Notes: generated by a model from the letters alone, not told the origin. Shown: positions 1 through 13,300, counted from the stretch's first letter. The stretch is DNA of 64,000 nt from Dromaius novaehollandiae (GCF_036370855.1 NC_088105.1:11537619-11601618); one strand, 5' to 3'. Numbers and translations are program-made.

Positions 1-1285
1 CTGCTTGTTCACGCTGCTGGTGCCCGCTGTGCTCTGTGGTCACTGTGGAGCTGCCTGCGCAGCGTGCCCTGGGCTCCCTGCTCGTGGGGAAGCCTGGACT
101 GCCCTCCGTGACGACACTTGTTAGGCCATTTGTGCTTGGGAACGTGGGAACCAGCTGTTCCAGCCACAGGTGGAGTTCAGTCCCTGTGTGGGTTAAAGAA
201 CAGCAAACTGGAACTGTCTAGAGGTAGCTGCTCAGCACGGCTTCTATAAAACTTGCTTAGCATGAGTAGCTAAATTTGCTGAAGCCTTAGGCCACCCTTA
301 GATAAAATAATGAACTTTTACTTAGTCCAGTAAGAAAAGGGCCTGAGAGCTGGTTCCAGCTGGGAAGATAAGGAAGCTACAAGCAGTCTGCATTCCTGCG
401 TCTCACCCTCCAAAAGGGAGGATGTCAAGGCTTTGAAATAAGACCAGTGCAGGGCACTAGGACCTTGAGGGACAAAGCCTCAGCTCACTGCTGGGGCAGT
501 GTTAATTGTAATGATTTGGAATCACCTCCTCCTCCTCAGGACCTTGAGAGACAACAGTAAGACCCCAACAAGAAACGAAGGTACAACCGTCAGCAGAAAC
601 TGCAACAGTAAAGATGAGGGAGAAAAACAGCCTGCCTAGGAACAACGATGAGACCCACTAAGGAGCAGGAGACCCCAGACCTGAAAGTTACGATTGGTCT
701 GAACTACCGCGTGAGGGGTGGGAAACTGAATTTGGAAAAGCTGTAATTGCCCAGGGATTTCTTTGTTCGGGGTCCCTCGTCGGAGGCACCCAGCTCGAGC
801 TGTAATTACTGCACACACGTTATTAAAATGTAATTATTTAATTTGCTTTGATCTGGCTCTGAACTTTTCTGCGGGAACCTAGGGTTGGGCCCTGTTATGG
901 TGGCCGACAAGCCTCATTTCCGTAACAGTGCGAGCCTCCCTTCAGCTCTGTGTGGGAGACACCTGCACCGCGCTAGCCACATCTGAGTAAGCGGCTCGGG
1001 GTAAGGAGGGAGTTTGGGCAGCTTCCTGGCAGTTGCTGGGCAAGCGATGCCTTGCAGAGGCTGTCAGCTGGCTCCGTAGCTTGATGACAGCATACAGGTA
1101 ACTGATGACGTGTGGATGATGTCGCTGTGAGCTGATTGTGACCCCCCGTTGGTGGCAGAGGGCCATGGGCGCCTCACAAAGGCCTGGGGTCAGTGCGCAA
1201 GTCTGCGCGGTGGTGTCTTGTCCTCCTCCCTGCTGGGCACGGTCGTCTTCTCCTGAGGTACCGCGGGTACCGCAGGGCGCTGACG
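1..1285. other. ADCY10 upstream region, copy 1, no gene seen
   Basis: This stretch leads into the first ADCY10 coding exon. It is AT-richer than the rest of the unit, most clearly at about 230-330 and 790-870. I see no conserved coding exon. A TATAAAA sits at 245-251, about 1 kb before the ATG, too far to assign as the ADCY10 core promoter. Non-coding first exons of ADCY10 could lie here or further upstream; sequence alone does not show them. A possible AG splice acceptor is at 1274-1275, just before the start codon. Confidence 0.5.
500..927 (+). other. Possible old LTR-like or other repeat relic
   Basis: A segment that is AT-rich in its second half and compositionally unlike the flanking GC-rich DNA. 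It has a poly(A)-signal-like ATTAAAA near 822, a short AT-rich stretch to about 845, then a GGGAACCTAGGGTTGGGCCC-type segment, and ends in CGTAACA at 921-927, as an LTR might end in CA. No clear TG start, target-site duplication or retroviral gene was found. It could equally be ordinary promoter-proximal DNA. The same segment recurs in units 2 and 3. Confidence 0.2.
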
Positions 1286-4200
1286 ATGGCTTGTGCTTGG
1301 GAGAGAAGGGCATGGTGCTGCTCGGAACTGGGGGAAGTAGCTGCTTACGTTCCTGACCTGCTTTTGTCTGAGGACTTGAAGCAGGAAAACCGTTCCGTTC
1401 AGCACTTCCATGGAGTCCTGCTCTTTGCGGATGTGTCAGGTGGGTCAAAGCGTTACAAAGGGCGGGCACTGAGAAGAAGTCGCCGACCCGAGCCACTGGG
1501 ACTTGGTGGGCTTTCTGGAGCCCTGGTCGTGCCAGCCGTGGTAGGGAATGGATCAAAGGAGATCTCTTTGCTGCTGAGGTCTTCTGCTTTGGGGAAGTAG
1601 TGCTCAGACATAGCTGAGGTCATGCCACAGGGATTTTCTTTGCTGCCAGCAGCACTGTGGCCTGCTTGTGGTCAGCCGTCCGCTCAGAGCAGCGTGCGTA
1701 GGAAGCTCTGAGGCTGCTGCAGCAGCAGCTTGGGCCTGAGCTGTTGACTGCAGTGCCGGCTCTGGAGCTTTGGTGCTGTCTGAGCTAGTCCAGGCTCTGG
1801 CTAATGAAGGCATGGGAGATGAGGCCTGAGTGCCTCGCCTGAGGCTTGTTAGTCTTTGTGAGGCCAAACTCGGTGGAGCAGCTCCTGCACAAAGGAACCG
1901 GCTTCTCGGGTGCAGCATTTGCTCCCAAAGGCCTCCTGGCTTTCTAGCTGAGCATGTTGCCTGGCCGTAGGCAAGAGGCGAGGCAGCTGTGGGATGTGCT
2001 GGAGGGTCCCGGGCACCTGCAGGTGCCAGGCGTAACGTGTGGGTGTGAGGATGGGAAAGCTGACCCTCGGCGGGTGCTCAGAAGCGCCGGTGGACTTGGG
2101 CGGCTGTGCCCGCTGCCAGAGGCCCTCCTGCGTTCTCCTCGGCGGTGCCTCTCGGCTGGGTGAAGCTGGTGTGGAAACTGCCCGGTCCTTTGGCCGCGTA
2201 GACGCTTCCTGATTTCTTTGCGCCTGTGTGTCCCCGTTCCAGGTTTCACTGCTCTGACAGAGAAATTCAGCCAGAGCATCAGCCTAGAGCAGGGTGCGGA
2301 TGAGGTGACGCAAACCCTCAATCACTACCTGAGCGACATCTTGGAGGGTAAGTGCTGTTCTGCAGGATTGTGGGGGACTGGGCTGTGGGGAGGCAGAGGT
2401 GCTGGGCAGCCTGCCGCTGCCTCCTTGCGCGGGCTGGGGGTTTCTGTGGCCCTGAGGGCCACCGAGAGCAGCTGGGCTCTTCTGGCGGGTGCTTTCTGCT
2501 CCCCACAAAGAGCAAGGAGGTGCCCGCTTTCTCGGCACCCGCCCCTGTGGAGGGCCCCCCTGTTCAGCGATGGAGCAAGACTTTGCTGGGGTTGGGGCCC
2601 AGGGCACAGTGGGGGCATCTAGCCAGTGTTAGTGGTGCCCAAGTGACCCGGGGGTGGGGGCGCTGACAAATGGGTGTGTTACCTTTGCCAGTGCCTCTTC
2701 TCAGGGCCCAGTACTGTAGGTGCCGGTGCTGTGGTGCCTGTGAGCAATGTCGCCAGGCTGGAGCTGTGCTTTCCTGCGCTGTGCCCCACAAAGCAGCACC
2801 GCCCCTGTGCTCCTCTCCGAGCAGAGGGACCTGTCCTGCAGCCTTCTTGAAGAAGGCCGAGATGCAAGGCTTCTTTTGCTTTCTTTTGTGTGCAGAGCTG
2901 CTGGCTTTTGGAGGGGACATCTTGAAGTTTGCAGGTATGTATTTGTAAAAGAGACGTAGGCCTGTGTGCTGCAGCTGCAGAGGAGTGCTGGGGAGAGGGG
3001 AGAGAGAGCCGCGAGCTGGCAGAGCCCGGGGGGTGGCTCTGTTGGCAGCCTGGTGCTCGGGGGGAGCTGCCATCCGGGCCCCCAAGCTGGGAGCTGCAGT
3101 GGGACAGCAATGATGTGCAGGGGTCAGGGCGCCCTGGGAGCTGGAGGGTTGGGGCAGCACAGGAGAAAGGAGGGGCCACGAGAGCCCTGGCGTCTCTGCG
3201 CTGGAGGGGACTAGCTGGGGGGTGGGTGGGGATGTCAGCGTTCCTCCAGGCCCGCTGCGGGCCCTCTTCCTCTGCCAGCGTGGCTGCTGTTGTAGCTGGC
3301 CTGGAAGCGGGGAAGGTGTCCCTGTGCCCAGGGCGCTGTAGTCCGGGGGGATGCCTTCACACAGACGCGTTTTCCTCGTCATGCCTGCTGGTTTCTGCTG
3401 TGCCTGCAGGTGGGTGCAGGCCAGGGAGCATCAGGTCTCCTGGGAGCCTTCACTGTGCCCTTGCTTTCCCCAGGGGACGCCGTGCTGGTGTTGTGGAGGG
3501 TAAAGCAGACCGAGTTGAAGGACACCATCAGCCTGGTGCTGCAGTGCAGCCAGCAAATCCAGGAGAAGTATGGGATCCGTGAGACGGACGTGGGCCAGAA
3601 GCTCCGACTGAAGATAGGTATGGGGAGTGCTGGCTTAGCTGCAGCGTGCGCAGATGCACGGCCCTGCGCAGTACTGCAGGGTGCTTTGCAGCATCAGGAG
3701 AGGCGGTGATCGCCGCTGGGGCCAGCGGAAGCCTTTCGTGCGGAAGGCTGCTGTGTGCGCTCGAGCAGGCGGTTACGAGCCGCCTGCATGCACGCTGAGC
3801 AGCCGGCGAGCAAAGCTGCCGGTCTGCTGGGCCTCTGGTGGGGGCAGCCGCGGGAGGTGCCCTGCGCTGTGAGCACGTTGTCAGCATCAGCTGCGTTTGC
3901 CCCTTGGCAGGCACCGCTTTTGGGGACCTCTGTCAGCAGGCCCCTGAGTAGGACCCGCTCCCTGTCGAGAATCACTCTTGAATCCATCCAGACAGACGCC
4001 TCCACTTGAAGCAGTTGAGAGGAGGAGGCTGTCTGCAGGGCTGAGCTGCACGTTTGGCCTGTGCAGAGTTGAGCTGCGGGGGGGCCGTGGGGGTCAAAAT
4101 GCTCTCTGCATCACTTCTGCTTGTCTCTCGCCAGGGATCTCGGCAGGGCATATATCCCTGCTGACTGTCGGAGACAAACGGGAGCAGCACTTCCTGCTCC

Positions 4201-4343
4201 TTGGCCAGACCGTGGGTGAAGTTTGGCAGGCCCAAAACCTTGCCACCGCAAGTGATGTCGTCCTGTCAGCCGGCTGCTGGGAGCTGTGTGACCAGAGCAA
4301 GATCACGGCAAAGAGAATTAAAGGCCAAGCAGCTGCTGTGAAG
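1286..4343 (+). other. ADCY10: ADCY10 copy 1: N-terminus and first cyclase domain C1 (exons 1-5)
   Basis: Encodes residues 1-217. The class III cyclase signature is clear: LLFADVSG carries metal-binding Asp49 (human Asp47), and GGDILKFAGDA carries Lys97 (human bicarbonate-site Lys95) and metal-binding Asp101 (human Asp99). Exon 3 has only 39 nt and ends just before Asp101. In exon 5 the segment GEVWQAQN aligns with human DDVRLAQN, so human bicarbonate-site Arg176 is replaced by Trp178 (codon TGG at about 4222). All else needed for metal-dependent catalysis on this side appears kept. Residue equivalences rest on remembered human sAC structure work. Confidence 0.88.
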
Positions 4344-7300
4344 GTAGGTGGGATGGCCTCTAGAGCGCCTTTGAGGCCCTGGACGTGAGGCAAGAAGGTG
4401 AGAGAAGGCTGAGGAGATAGATGCCCGCGGAGGGAGTTGTAGGTGTCGACGTAGGTGGGGAGCGGGAGCGATGGCCCTTCTGTCTCAGGGTTAGCTCTGG
4501 ATTCCGCTTGCTGGGTTTGGGGAGGGGGTCGGGGGCCCTGGAAGGGTTTGGCTCAACTGGTGACGTCTTCTGTGGGTCATGAAGCTGTTCCTGAAACCTT
4601 TTTGTTCTGTGTGCCTTTAGGTTACAGGCGTGGAACGGATGTCTGTGTGTCAACGTGAAGAACTCTTCTCTCAGTTTCCCCAAGCCCGGCTGAACTCCTC
4701 TTGTCCTGAACTGTCAGGTGAGCCCCAACTTGGTGATGTTCTGTGGCTGCCCAGAGAGAGAGGGGCGGGCTTCTTCAGGGGCCAGTGAGGAAGGCCCTCT
4801 GCCCTCTCCCGCTTGCACTTTGTATTCGCGCCTGTGGCCCCGCTGAGCTTCAGCGGAGGGGCTCGCTGCTTCCTCCGCCTTCCCGGGGGCTGCTCTGGCT
4901 GAGCCCCTGCAAGAGGAACAGAGGTGCAGAGGGAGGAGAATTGTTCTCCTCGAGTTCCAGCGCCAGCCCCCGCTTTCCAGCGCTGCCCCTAGGCAGGCTC
5001 GCAGCGCCATCCTGCCCGCGACCGCCTGGCTTTTCCTTCCTTAGGCATCCTGAGGCCCGCTGTTACCCTGGCCCCTTGTCACTCTCTGTGGAAGCTGCTG
5101 CGCAAGTACATCCCAGCGACGGTGCTGAGGAAGGTATGGCCACAGCTGCCGGGAGCTGCGTTTTTGGAGGGGAGGAGGAGCTGTGCGTTGCAGAGGGGCC
5201 GTTCTCAAGAAAGCAGACGAGCAAAGGAAAGGCCCCCTTAGGCGAGAACCTGGGGGAATTGGCACCATGTGGTGCCCGTGCCAGGAGGCTGCCCGCTGTG
5301 TGCTCCTGCAGGGAGAGGGGCGGGTGGCGGGAGGTGGATTTCCCTCTGTATTTTCCAGCGCTGTTGTTCTGGACGTGACTGTGGGATAAGAGCAAGCTTC
5401 CCCTGGAGTCCCCACAGCGTTGCTGAGGGTGGCCCCTTGTGTCCATGCCTGTAGCAAGGTGTGGTGTTCCTGGCGCTTGTTTCTCTGCTCAGGGATGTAT
5501 TGCGTGCTTCGGTGTCTGTCCTGCAGAGGCCGCAGCCTGCTTTGCCCAGAAGGGCGGATTTATTCCTTGCTCTGATAGCAGCTGCTCTCAGTGCCCATGT
5601 GTGTGCTCTGCCTTGGTATCTGCTGCAGGCAGCAAGGGCTCAGGGAGAGCTGGCTGGTGAAGGTGTCCTGCTCTTGTCTTCCAGCTTGATGACAGACAGC
5701 CCCTGGACTACATGTCTGAGCTCCGGCCAGTCACCTGCCTGTTTGTCAAGCTGCATTTTGCTGCCCGTGTCAACTTAGCGCAGCTCTGCAAAGCTATCCA
5801 GGACAGCAGCGTGATGATATCGGAGATCATCCGTCCTTACAAGGGCGAGATCAACAAGATCATCATGTTTGATAAAGTGAGTGTGGGGGAGCAGTCCACC
5901 CCGCAAAAGTGTGGGCAGCAAACGAGGGAAGTAGCTGTGTCTCTTGAGCGGTGGGGAAAGGAGAAGCAGCTCTGCCTCGGTGGTGGGATCAGCAATCGGC
6001 ACCCTCTGGCTCGGGGCTGCCCTGAGGTTCTGCCGGTCTCCACGGAGGCCGGAACCTCCCGGCGCGAGCCGTTTGCCGCAGGCGTTGTGACGAGGCGTGC
6101 TGTGCGTGTCCTTGGCAGGGCTGCACGTTCCTGTGTGTATTTGGACTCCCTGGAGAGAAGGTGCCCTACGAAAGCGTTCACGCCTTGGAAAGTGCTCTTA
6201 AAATCTCCAAGGCGTGCTGCTCGAGGCCTATGAAAATCGAGTGAGTGGGGAGGCGTGTTGCTTGGGACGGCGCAGGGGAGGGAGGGATGGTTTCCCAGAG
6301 TGACATGCCCTCTAGCTCGGCCTGCTTGTGTCAGTGACTTTCTGCTGGTCAGAGCTCTTTGGCCTGAGGGGAAGGGTCGAAAACTACCTGGCTGCTCTCC
6401 GCAGCCCGTTCCACCCGGGGGTGTCGTGCTGCTGAGCTCTGCCGGTCCCCGAGGTCTGCACTGCCAGGGTGGCTGGCGGTGCGAGGGAGAGGGGTGAGGG
6501 TAGGTGGGTGGGCAGGCGGGACTGTGCACGGACGCTGCTGACTGCCTGCCGCTCTCCGTGCGTGCCAGGGCGGTCTCCGTTGGGGTTACCAGTGGGACGG
6601 TGTTCTGCGGAGTCGTTGGCCATCGTGTGAGGCACGAATACACAGGTACGACGCGTCTGTCTGAGGAGCGGGTGGCTGGGCTGGGTCTGTTTGACCAGAG
6701 CAGTGTGCCAAAGGAAGAGGCGGAGTGGCCGGGAGCAACCTGTTGCCCGTGTCTGCTGGGCTCGGCCTGGGGCCTGTCAGGAATGACAAGAGGCAGAGCG
6801 GGTCCCGCTGTGGGGCGGGGGAAGGGGCTCAGAGCCTTGTTGTTCCTCTGGGTTGTGCTCCCAACGGTTTGGGGCTTGCCTGTGCTGGAGGGGAGGCAGC
6901 CGTTGGCCTTGAAGGGTGGAGTGGGTTGGTCTCCTAGGTACGTGACTGTGTGCTCTCTCTTTGTGGCAGTCATGGGCCAGAAGGTGAATTTGGCAGCCCG
7001 GCTGATGGAGAGCTACCCCGGCATAGTGTCCTGTGACACAGCAACCTACGCCACCTCTCAGCTGCCCTGTTCCTACTTCAAGGAGCTGCCAGAGGTGAAG
7101 ATGAAGGGGGTTGCGGATCCTGGCACCATCCATCAGTACCTGGGGATGTTGGAGAAGCTGTGAGTGTCCTCTTGGAGCAGGCTGGTTGGGGGCACAGTGG
7201 CACTGGGGGTCCAGTCTTGGTCAGCAAAGAGTAGTTGTGCAGAAGAGAGCAAGCTGGCCTCTGCCCGGCCCTGCCATCCCTGGGGCTGAGAAGATGGAAA

Positions 7301-10300
7301 GCCAGAGCGTGGGTGTGCTTTTGGCCTGCCTACCTGAGTGCCCCTGCTGTTAGGGGACTAGGAGTGAGGCTGTAGGGATGCAGAAGGCTTGTTGGTGCCT
7401 GTAGGCACAATGGGCCTTGCAAGCTCTGTCCAAATGGCTTCCATCTGCGCTTTCTGCCCTGCGCTCGCTCCGTTGCATGCGAGACCACTGCAGCATTAAT
7501 TCTGACCCGCGGAGGGGGCTTTCTCCCAGCTGCTGCTGAGCATGAAGCTCACAGAAACCTTGTGGTTAGGCCTGTTCCCGTGGGAGAACGTGGGTCACTG
7601 GGACTCTGTTCCTGATGGCTTCTTGCTGAAACTTCGGCTGTTGCCCCGGGCCGGGGTTTGGCAGTCTCTTTGGATGACCTTTTGGACGTTAACATTGCCA
7701 TCCCCTTGAAACTCCCAAACTCGAGCCGAAGGTGCCTGGTGCTTGGCGTCTTGGCCCAAGAAGTCACCCTTGTCCTCCTGTTGCACACCCTGGCTTGAAC
7801 CGATAGATCTTGCTTGCCCGTCTTCACCGTGAGAGCATCTGTTCCAAGGCTCTGCTTCTGTAAACCGCTCCCTGGGAGCAAAGCCCGGGGAAGCAGTTGG
7901 CAGGACCAGAGACTCGTTTTGCTTGTCCTGCGTGGTCAAGCAGTGTGTTAGCCAGCAGCACTGCCTGGGTTCTTGCTCCTGTCTCTGCTTCCTTTGGGTT
8001 TGGCCTCTGGTGCTCGAGTCTTGCTACGGTCCGCTGTCCCGCTGTGGCCGTTGGGCGGCTCTGTGCCCCAAGTTTTCCTAGTGCTTCTTTGGTGTTTGCC
8101 CCCTCCGCTGGGTCAGCGTGAACTTTGGCGGTGGGAGCTGGGCAGGATAGCATCCCGCTTGAAAGAAGAGCGGGCACCCACGAGCAAGCGCATCCTCAGC
8201 TCCCCGCGTGACTCTACGTCCTCCAGCGTCTGCCCACTTAACTGACTTTTGTTTTTCTCTTCCCCCTTCTAGCATAGCTGGCATGGAGGTTCCGAAGGCG
8301 AGGTCCGCGTATCCCACCTTGCTCGGTAGGTGGAGAAGGCCTTGGTCTCCTGAAAGCCAATTTCTGGCCCTCGGTCCCTGTTAGTACCACTCTGGGAACG
8401 GAGAAGCTTTTGCGAGGGATGCCGTTGCCTGCAGTGGCCCTAAGGGTTTGGCGCATACCTTGGCTCCTGGCTGGTTCCTATCTTTGGGGTTGCGCCGCAG
8501 CTAGAGGTGGGAAGCAGGACGATCCTGCCACGCTCCATAGCTAGCATGGGGGAACTTCTGAAGCGTGCAGTTGCTCGCAGCCTGAGAGCTGAGCTGATGC
8601 CCATATTTGGGCTCGGGAAGGAGCTTTCCCTCTGTCCGACTGGCAGAGTTTATTTGGCAGTGTGTTCTCTACGTGGGAGTCCTCCGAGTTTGTTTCTCGG
8701 CACCACCTGGCTCTGTGAGGAGCACCTGCTGCTGTGGAAACCGCAGGGCGCACTGTGTGCCTCTAAGGCCTGCTGCTGTTGCCAGCTGTTTGGGGACTGC
8801 AGCTGCTGCCTTAGCTGCAGGGCGCTGGGAAGCACGTTGCGGCTCCCGGTCCCCGGAGGAGACGTTCTGAGTCCCTTTTGGACACAGGTGCCTGCAGTGA
8901 CTCCGACTGTCCCTTGCAGTCTTGTGCTGGGAAACTGGGGAGTTGTGGGAGGAGGTCTGGACCTCTTTGCCTGTGAGCGAGAGGCCAGGGAAGGAAAGAG
9001 GGCGTGGGAGCTGTGCTGTGAGTCAGGCCTCAGGGGAGGCGGGCCTGCTAGTGCCCTAAGGCAGGCAGAGGCGCAAAAGCGGAGGAGCTGTTTGGGTGGG
9101 AAGGAGCCCTGGCTGTAGGCAGGCTTGTAGATGCGGTGGCGGGAGGGTGCCGTGGTGGCGAGAGGGAAGGGTGCGGACGGTCCTTTGCTTTTCGGCTCGC
9201 TGCGACAGCTTGCTCTCTTGCTTGCCTGCACAGGTCGGGAGAAGGAGATGGCCCTCTTTGAAAGTTACTTGAAAGCCTACGTGGCTAGGAAAGAAAGCCG
9301 CATCGTGGCATTTGAGGGCGTTATGGGCTCTGGAAAGAGCCATCTCCTCACTGAACTTGCCTATTTAGGCCAGGCTGCTGGGCACAGGTGAGTGTTGTTG
9401 ACGGGTACCTGTGGCTCACTTCCCCTGCCCACCCACTGATGTTCGTGGGCTCCTTGAGCCCCTCTGCCAGTGTGCCTGGCCCCTGGACTGCAGCCCTGAA
9501 AAGCCTCCTGGAGATGCTGCTTCGGAGCAGCTGCGTGCCCTCCTCCTAGCTCTTGAGGGAGCTAGAGGTGGCTTCTGGAGCCACTGCTCTTCCCCTTGCT
9601 GCTTTGGGCCAGGCACAAAGCAAAGGAGAGCCGGAGCTCAGGGCTTCTTGTGCCCCTCCAGACCAAAGAGAAGAAACCCTGGCCTGCCTGACAAATGCTG
9701 CTTGCACTGAAGAGCCCGTCTGGGGCCGTGTGTCCAGAGTGCCCTTGCCGTCGGCCCCCGATTACGCCTCTCTCCAAGAGCTTTGTCTTAGAAGGCTGTG
9801 GCTGTTTGGGGCGCTCTCTGAAGCTGTCTCTCTTGCTTCTGCATGGCAGGGTAGTGGCTGTGGAGCTGACGGAGCGGAACCTGAGGCAGGCCTGCTCTGC
9901 CATGCACATGATGCTGGCTGTGGCCATGGGCCTCCAGGCCTGTCAGTCGTGCAGCGCCAGACAGCTCGTCCTGCAGCAAAAGCTCCGAGGGCTGATGGGA
10001 GAGAGCAGCTACTGCCTCCTCAATGTCCCTTTCCTGGTTAAGGTGAGAGTGAGAGCCCTCTCTGGCCAGGGCAAAGGCCTGCTTGTGAGCCGTCCTGTGG
10101 TTGCGGTCATTTGGCTGCTCTGCTGGGGAGTGGGCTTAGCTGCCTGGTGGCAAGAGCAGGGGGATACCACGGGCTTCTGTTTGGGGGCCTGGTGGGGGGG
10201 CTCTCTGTTTGGGCTGAGTCGAGGTGCCAGGCTGCTGCAGGCAGTTCCTGGTGTGTTGCTTAGCGGCCTGAAAGGGCATTGCAGAGAGGCTTTGAGATGG

Positions 10301-13300
10301 GGCTGATGAGCTGGTGCTGAGCTCACCGCTGCGCTCACGCTGCTCCATCCCAAGATGCCCATCATGAGGAAACAAGCTCTGCTTGTCCTGCCAAACGATT
10401 CCCCCTCCCCGGCCCCAGCCCAACCGCCCCCCAACCCCCAGCTCTGCCAGAGACCCTCAGCAGAGGAGCTCTGTTCTGGGCTCAGGGTGACATCCACACT
10501 GTGTCCCCTCCCCGTTGTGTTGGGGAGAGGTAAGATGCTGAGGGCAGCCGCGGCGTTTTGCTCAGTTAGGCTTGTGGGGGGGGTAGGCGTGCTGAAATGC
10601 CCTGAGAGGCTGCTTCTCTGTGACTGTGCTTTTCTGGCCAGTTTCCGCTGTCGGAGAAGGTCTCCAAGATGAGTGACGCTCAAAGGACAGCGGCACTGGA
10701 GTCGGTGCTTAAGAAAGTGCTACAGAAGGTGAGCAATTCTCTGCATCGTGGGTCGGAGAAGGAAAGCAAGGCGGCAGGCTGAGGGTTCTGCAGGAGAGTG
10801 GTGGGAGCTGGCGGGAGGACAAGGTACTGGAGTCCTTGCCCTTCCGAGGCTAAGCTGCCCGTGCCATGGCCCTGATAACTTTCTTCCTGTAAAGTTGGAG
10901 GGCACGTGCTCGGGAGGAGGAGCGGTGTCTTTCTGTGCTCCCTTGCCTGAGAGACCTTAAAGTCTCAGGGAGATTCTGAATGCACAAGTAGCTGGGGAGA
11001 GGAGAGAGACTTCGGAGCGTTCTCTGTCTGGAGAGAGGCCGGCCAAAGTTCCTCCTGCGGAAGATGCTTGAGAATCGCTCGGAATCCACCCTGAACAACC
11101 GCTTTGTTTCAGACGGTTGAAGAAGAAGTTGTCGTATTTGTCATCGACAACGCGCACTACATTGACGCGACCTCCTGGGCTTTTCTGTGGCGGATGCTCA
11201 GAGATGTCCCGGCCTTCCTGGTCATGGGCTTGGCTCCTGGTCGCTCTAGAAGACAGAGGCTTTGCAAAACTGCAGCAGACATCCTGAAGCTGCAGCAAAC
11301 AACCTGTGTCCATCTGGAAGAGCTGAAACCTTCAGCTGTTGTGCAGAAAGCCTGCCAGGCCCTTGGAGTTGTCAGCATGCCCCGGGCCCTAGAGACGTAA
11401 GTGCCAGGCAGGGCCTCTGAGCTCTTCCCGAGGGGTCGAACCTCTGCAGAGGGTGGAAGGGAAGGAACGCCCGGGAAAGGAAGCGCGCGGCTTCTGGAAG
11501 CGCCGCTGCGTCTAGGCAGCGTCGGAGCTGGCTTTCTCATGACACACGACGCTGGCAGTTGTGAGCTGAGAGTGGGCAGCTGCCTGGACACAGAGCATAG
11601 GAGGTGTCAGCCCTTGTGTGTTGCGCTGGAAGGCAGGCGGGCAGTGGTCCTGGGCCTTGGCGTGGCTGAGGTGTGGGAAGGCATTTGCCTAGGCGGCGGG
11701 GCTGATCTGCCGGGGCCGAGGCTCTCACTGGTGCTGGCGAGGGTCGAGGCTGCTGGGGACAGGAAAGACGAGGCTTGCTGCTCTGCGCCTTGGGCACTGT
11801 CCGCGACTGTTCTCCTGCGGCTTGCAGCAACCGTTGTATCTTGAGGGCAGCTCACGTGCCAGAGCCGGTGGGAGTCCTGGCCCGTTCAAAAGGGAGGTGT
11901 GGCTGTGGTGAAGACGCTGGTGCGAAGTGTGTCCCGCCTCGCTTTGCCTGTGTCAGTCCCTGCTGGATCTGCTCCTTTCCAGGTTCCTGATGCAGAGAAG
12001 CTACGGGATCCCATATTACTGTGAGGAACTGCTGAGCCACCTTAATCGCCACAACATGCTCTTGTTCCACCCGCTGCGGAAGGATGGAAAAACGGAGGCC
12101 AAGTGGGAGAGCCTCTTCAGTAAGCACCTTTGTGGTGGGCTGCCTGGTTGCTGTGGTCCATCTTCCACAGCACATTCTTGCCCTGGGGTTCCCCTGTGAA
12201 TTTGGCCCAGTCAGATGTTGCAGCAGTACCGAGCTTGGTGTGGATCAGGTGTGGGTTCCTCCATGCCTTGCTGCTGGGATAGGCCAAGCACGGGCTGGGG
12301 AGTCTTGGTGGCTTTGAGAGGGCCAGCGCTGCTGCTGTGGCAGAAAATTGCAAAGGAGGAGAAGAGAGGCTCCCTGGCACTAAGCTAAGCCCTGGAATGG
12401 TTTGGGACGAGCGTGACCTGGGGCGGTTATTCTGCAGCGGTGCCGAGAGTCACGTGGCTGCAGCGGTCCTTGTCGGCAGCCCCGCGGCTGGATTTCTGCT
12501 GCCGCTGACCCCAGGTCCCAGCTGCTGAAGACCTGCTGGGGGGTGAATGCTAAAGGGTGGAGGACGGAGGGAGGGCAGATGAGTAACGTGTGCAGGCAGG
12601 CAGTCACGGCACAAACTGCCTCCCTTTGATAATCGCTTTATCCTGCTCTCTCGCTCCGCTCAGCTTCTGCGATGGAGGCTTCTCCTGGGGCAGCATGCCA
12701 CAGCTCCAGCGCGGGGAAGGACTGCAGGGTGTGCACCGTCAGACCTGACGTGAACCTGCAGAACACCGTGCTTCCCCCCACCCTGAAAGGTGAGGGGCCG
12801 AGCCCTGCTGGGGCATCGCCGGGCTTCTTTCCCGGGGCATTGGCTAGAGAGAGGCTGGGCGTCCGCGTGCTGCCGAGTTGCCCCTCTCAGCTCTGCTGGG
12901 AAGGTGGCTGTGGTCCCGCTGGCTCTTCCCGTCTCTAGGGGTGCTGGGTGGGAGGCTGTGAATGAGCATCCCTGCCCTCTAGCAAAGATGGGTGGCCTGG
13001 GTTGCGCCTGCCCAACGGGTTTGGTCCCTAGGAAGCAAGGCTAGAATCTACCATGTCCTGTGTGGAAGCTGATGCAGCCTCTGCAGCCTTGGTCTTGGGA
13101 GAGGGCAAGAGAGAGACCTGCGGCTTGTTTTTGACAGAGATTGCGCTGACTGAGCTGGACAGCATGGAGCCCTCAGAGCAGCTGGTTTTGAAGTGTGCAG
13201 CCATCATCGGGCTGATGTTTACCACCGAGCTGCTGTTCCACATCCTTCCCACGTGGACCAAGGCTAAGATGGAGAAGGCATTGAACGTCCTGGTGAGAGG

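Noticed and set aside
245-251. TATAAAA as the ADCY10 core promoter
   Set aside because: It lies about 1 kb before the start codon with no supporting initiator or transcript evidence, and such strings are expected by chance in AT-rich DNA.
3618-4134. Open frames in intron 4 on both strands
   Set aside because: The exon 4 to exon 5 join is phase-consistent and matches human directly, leaving no missing protein segment for them to encode.
5837-6973. A 378-codon minus-strand open frame, repeated in units 2 and 3
   Set aside because: It lies antisense across ADCY10 exons 8-10 and their introns, is of low-complexity Pro/Ser/Arg composition and has no family signature.
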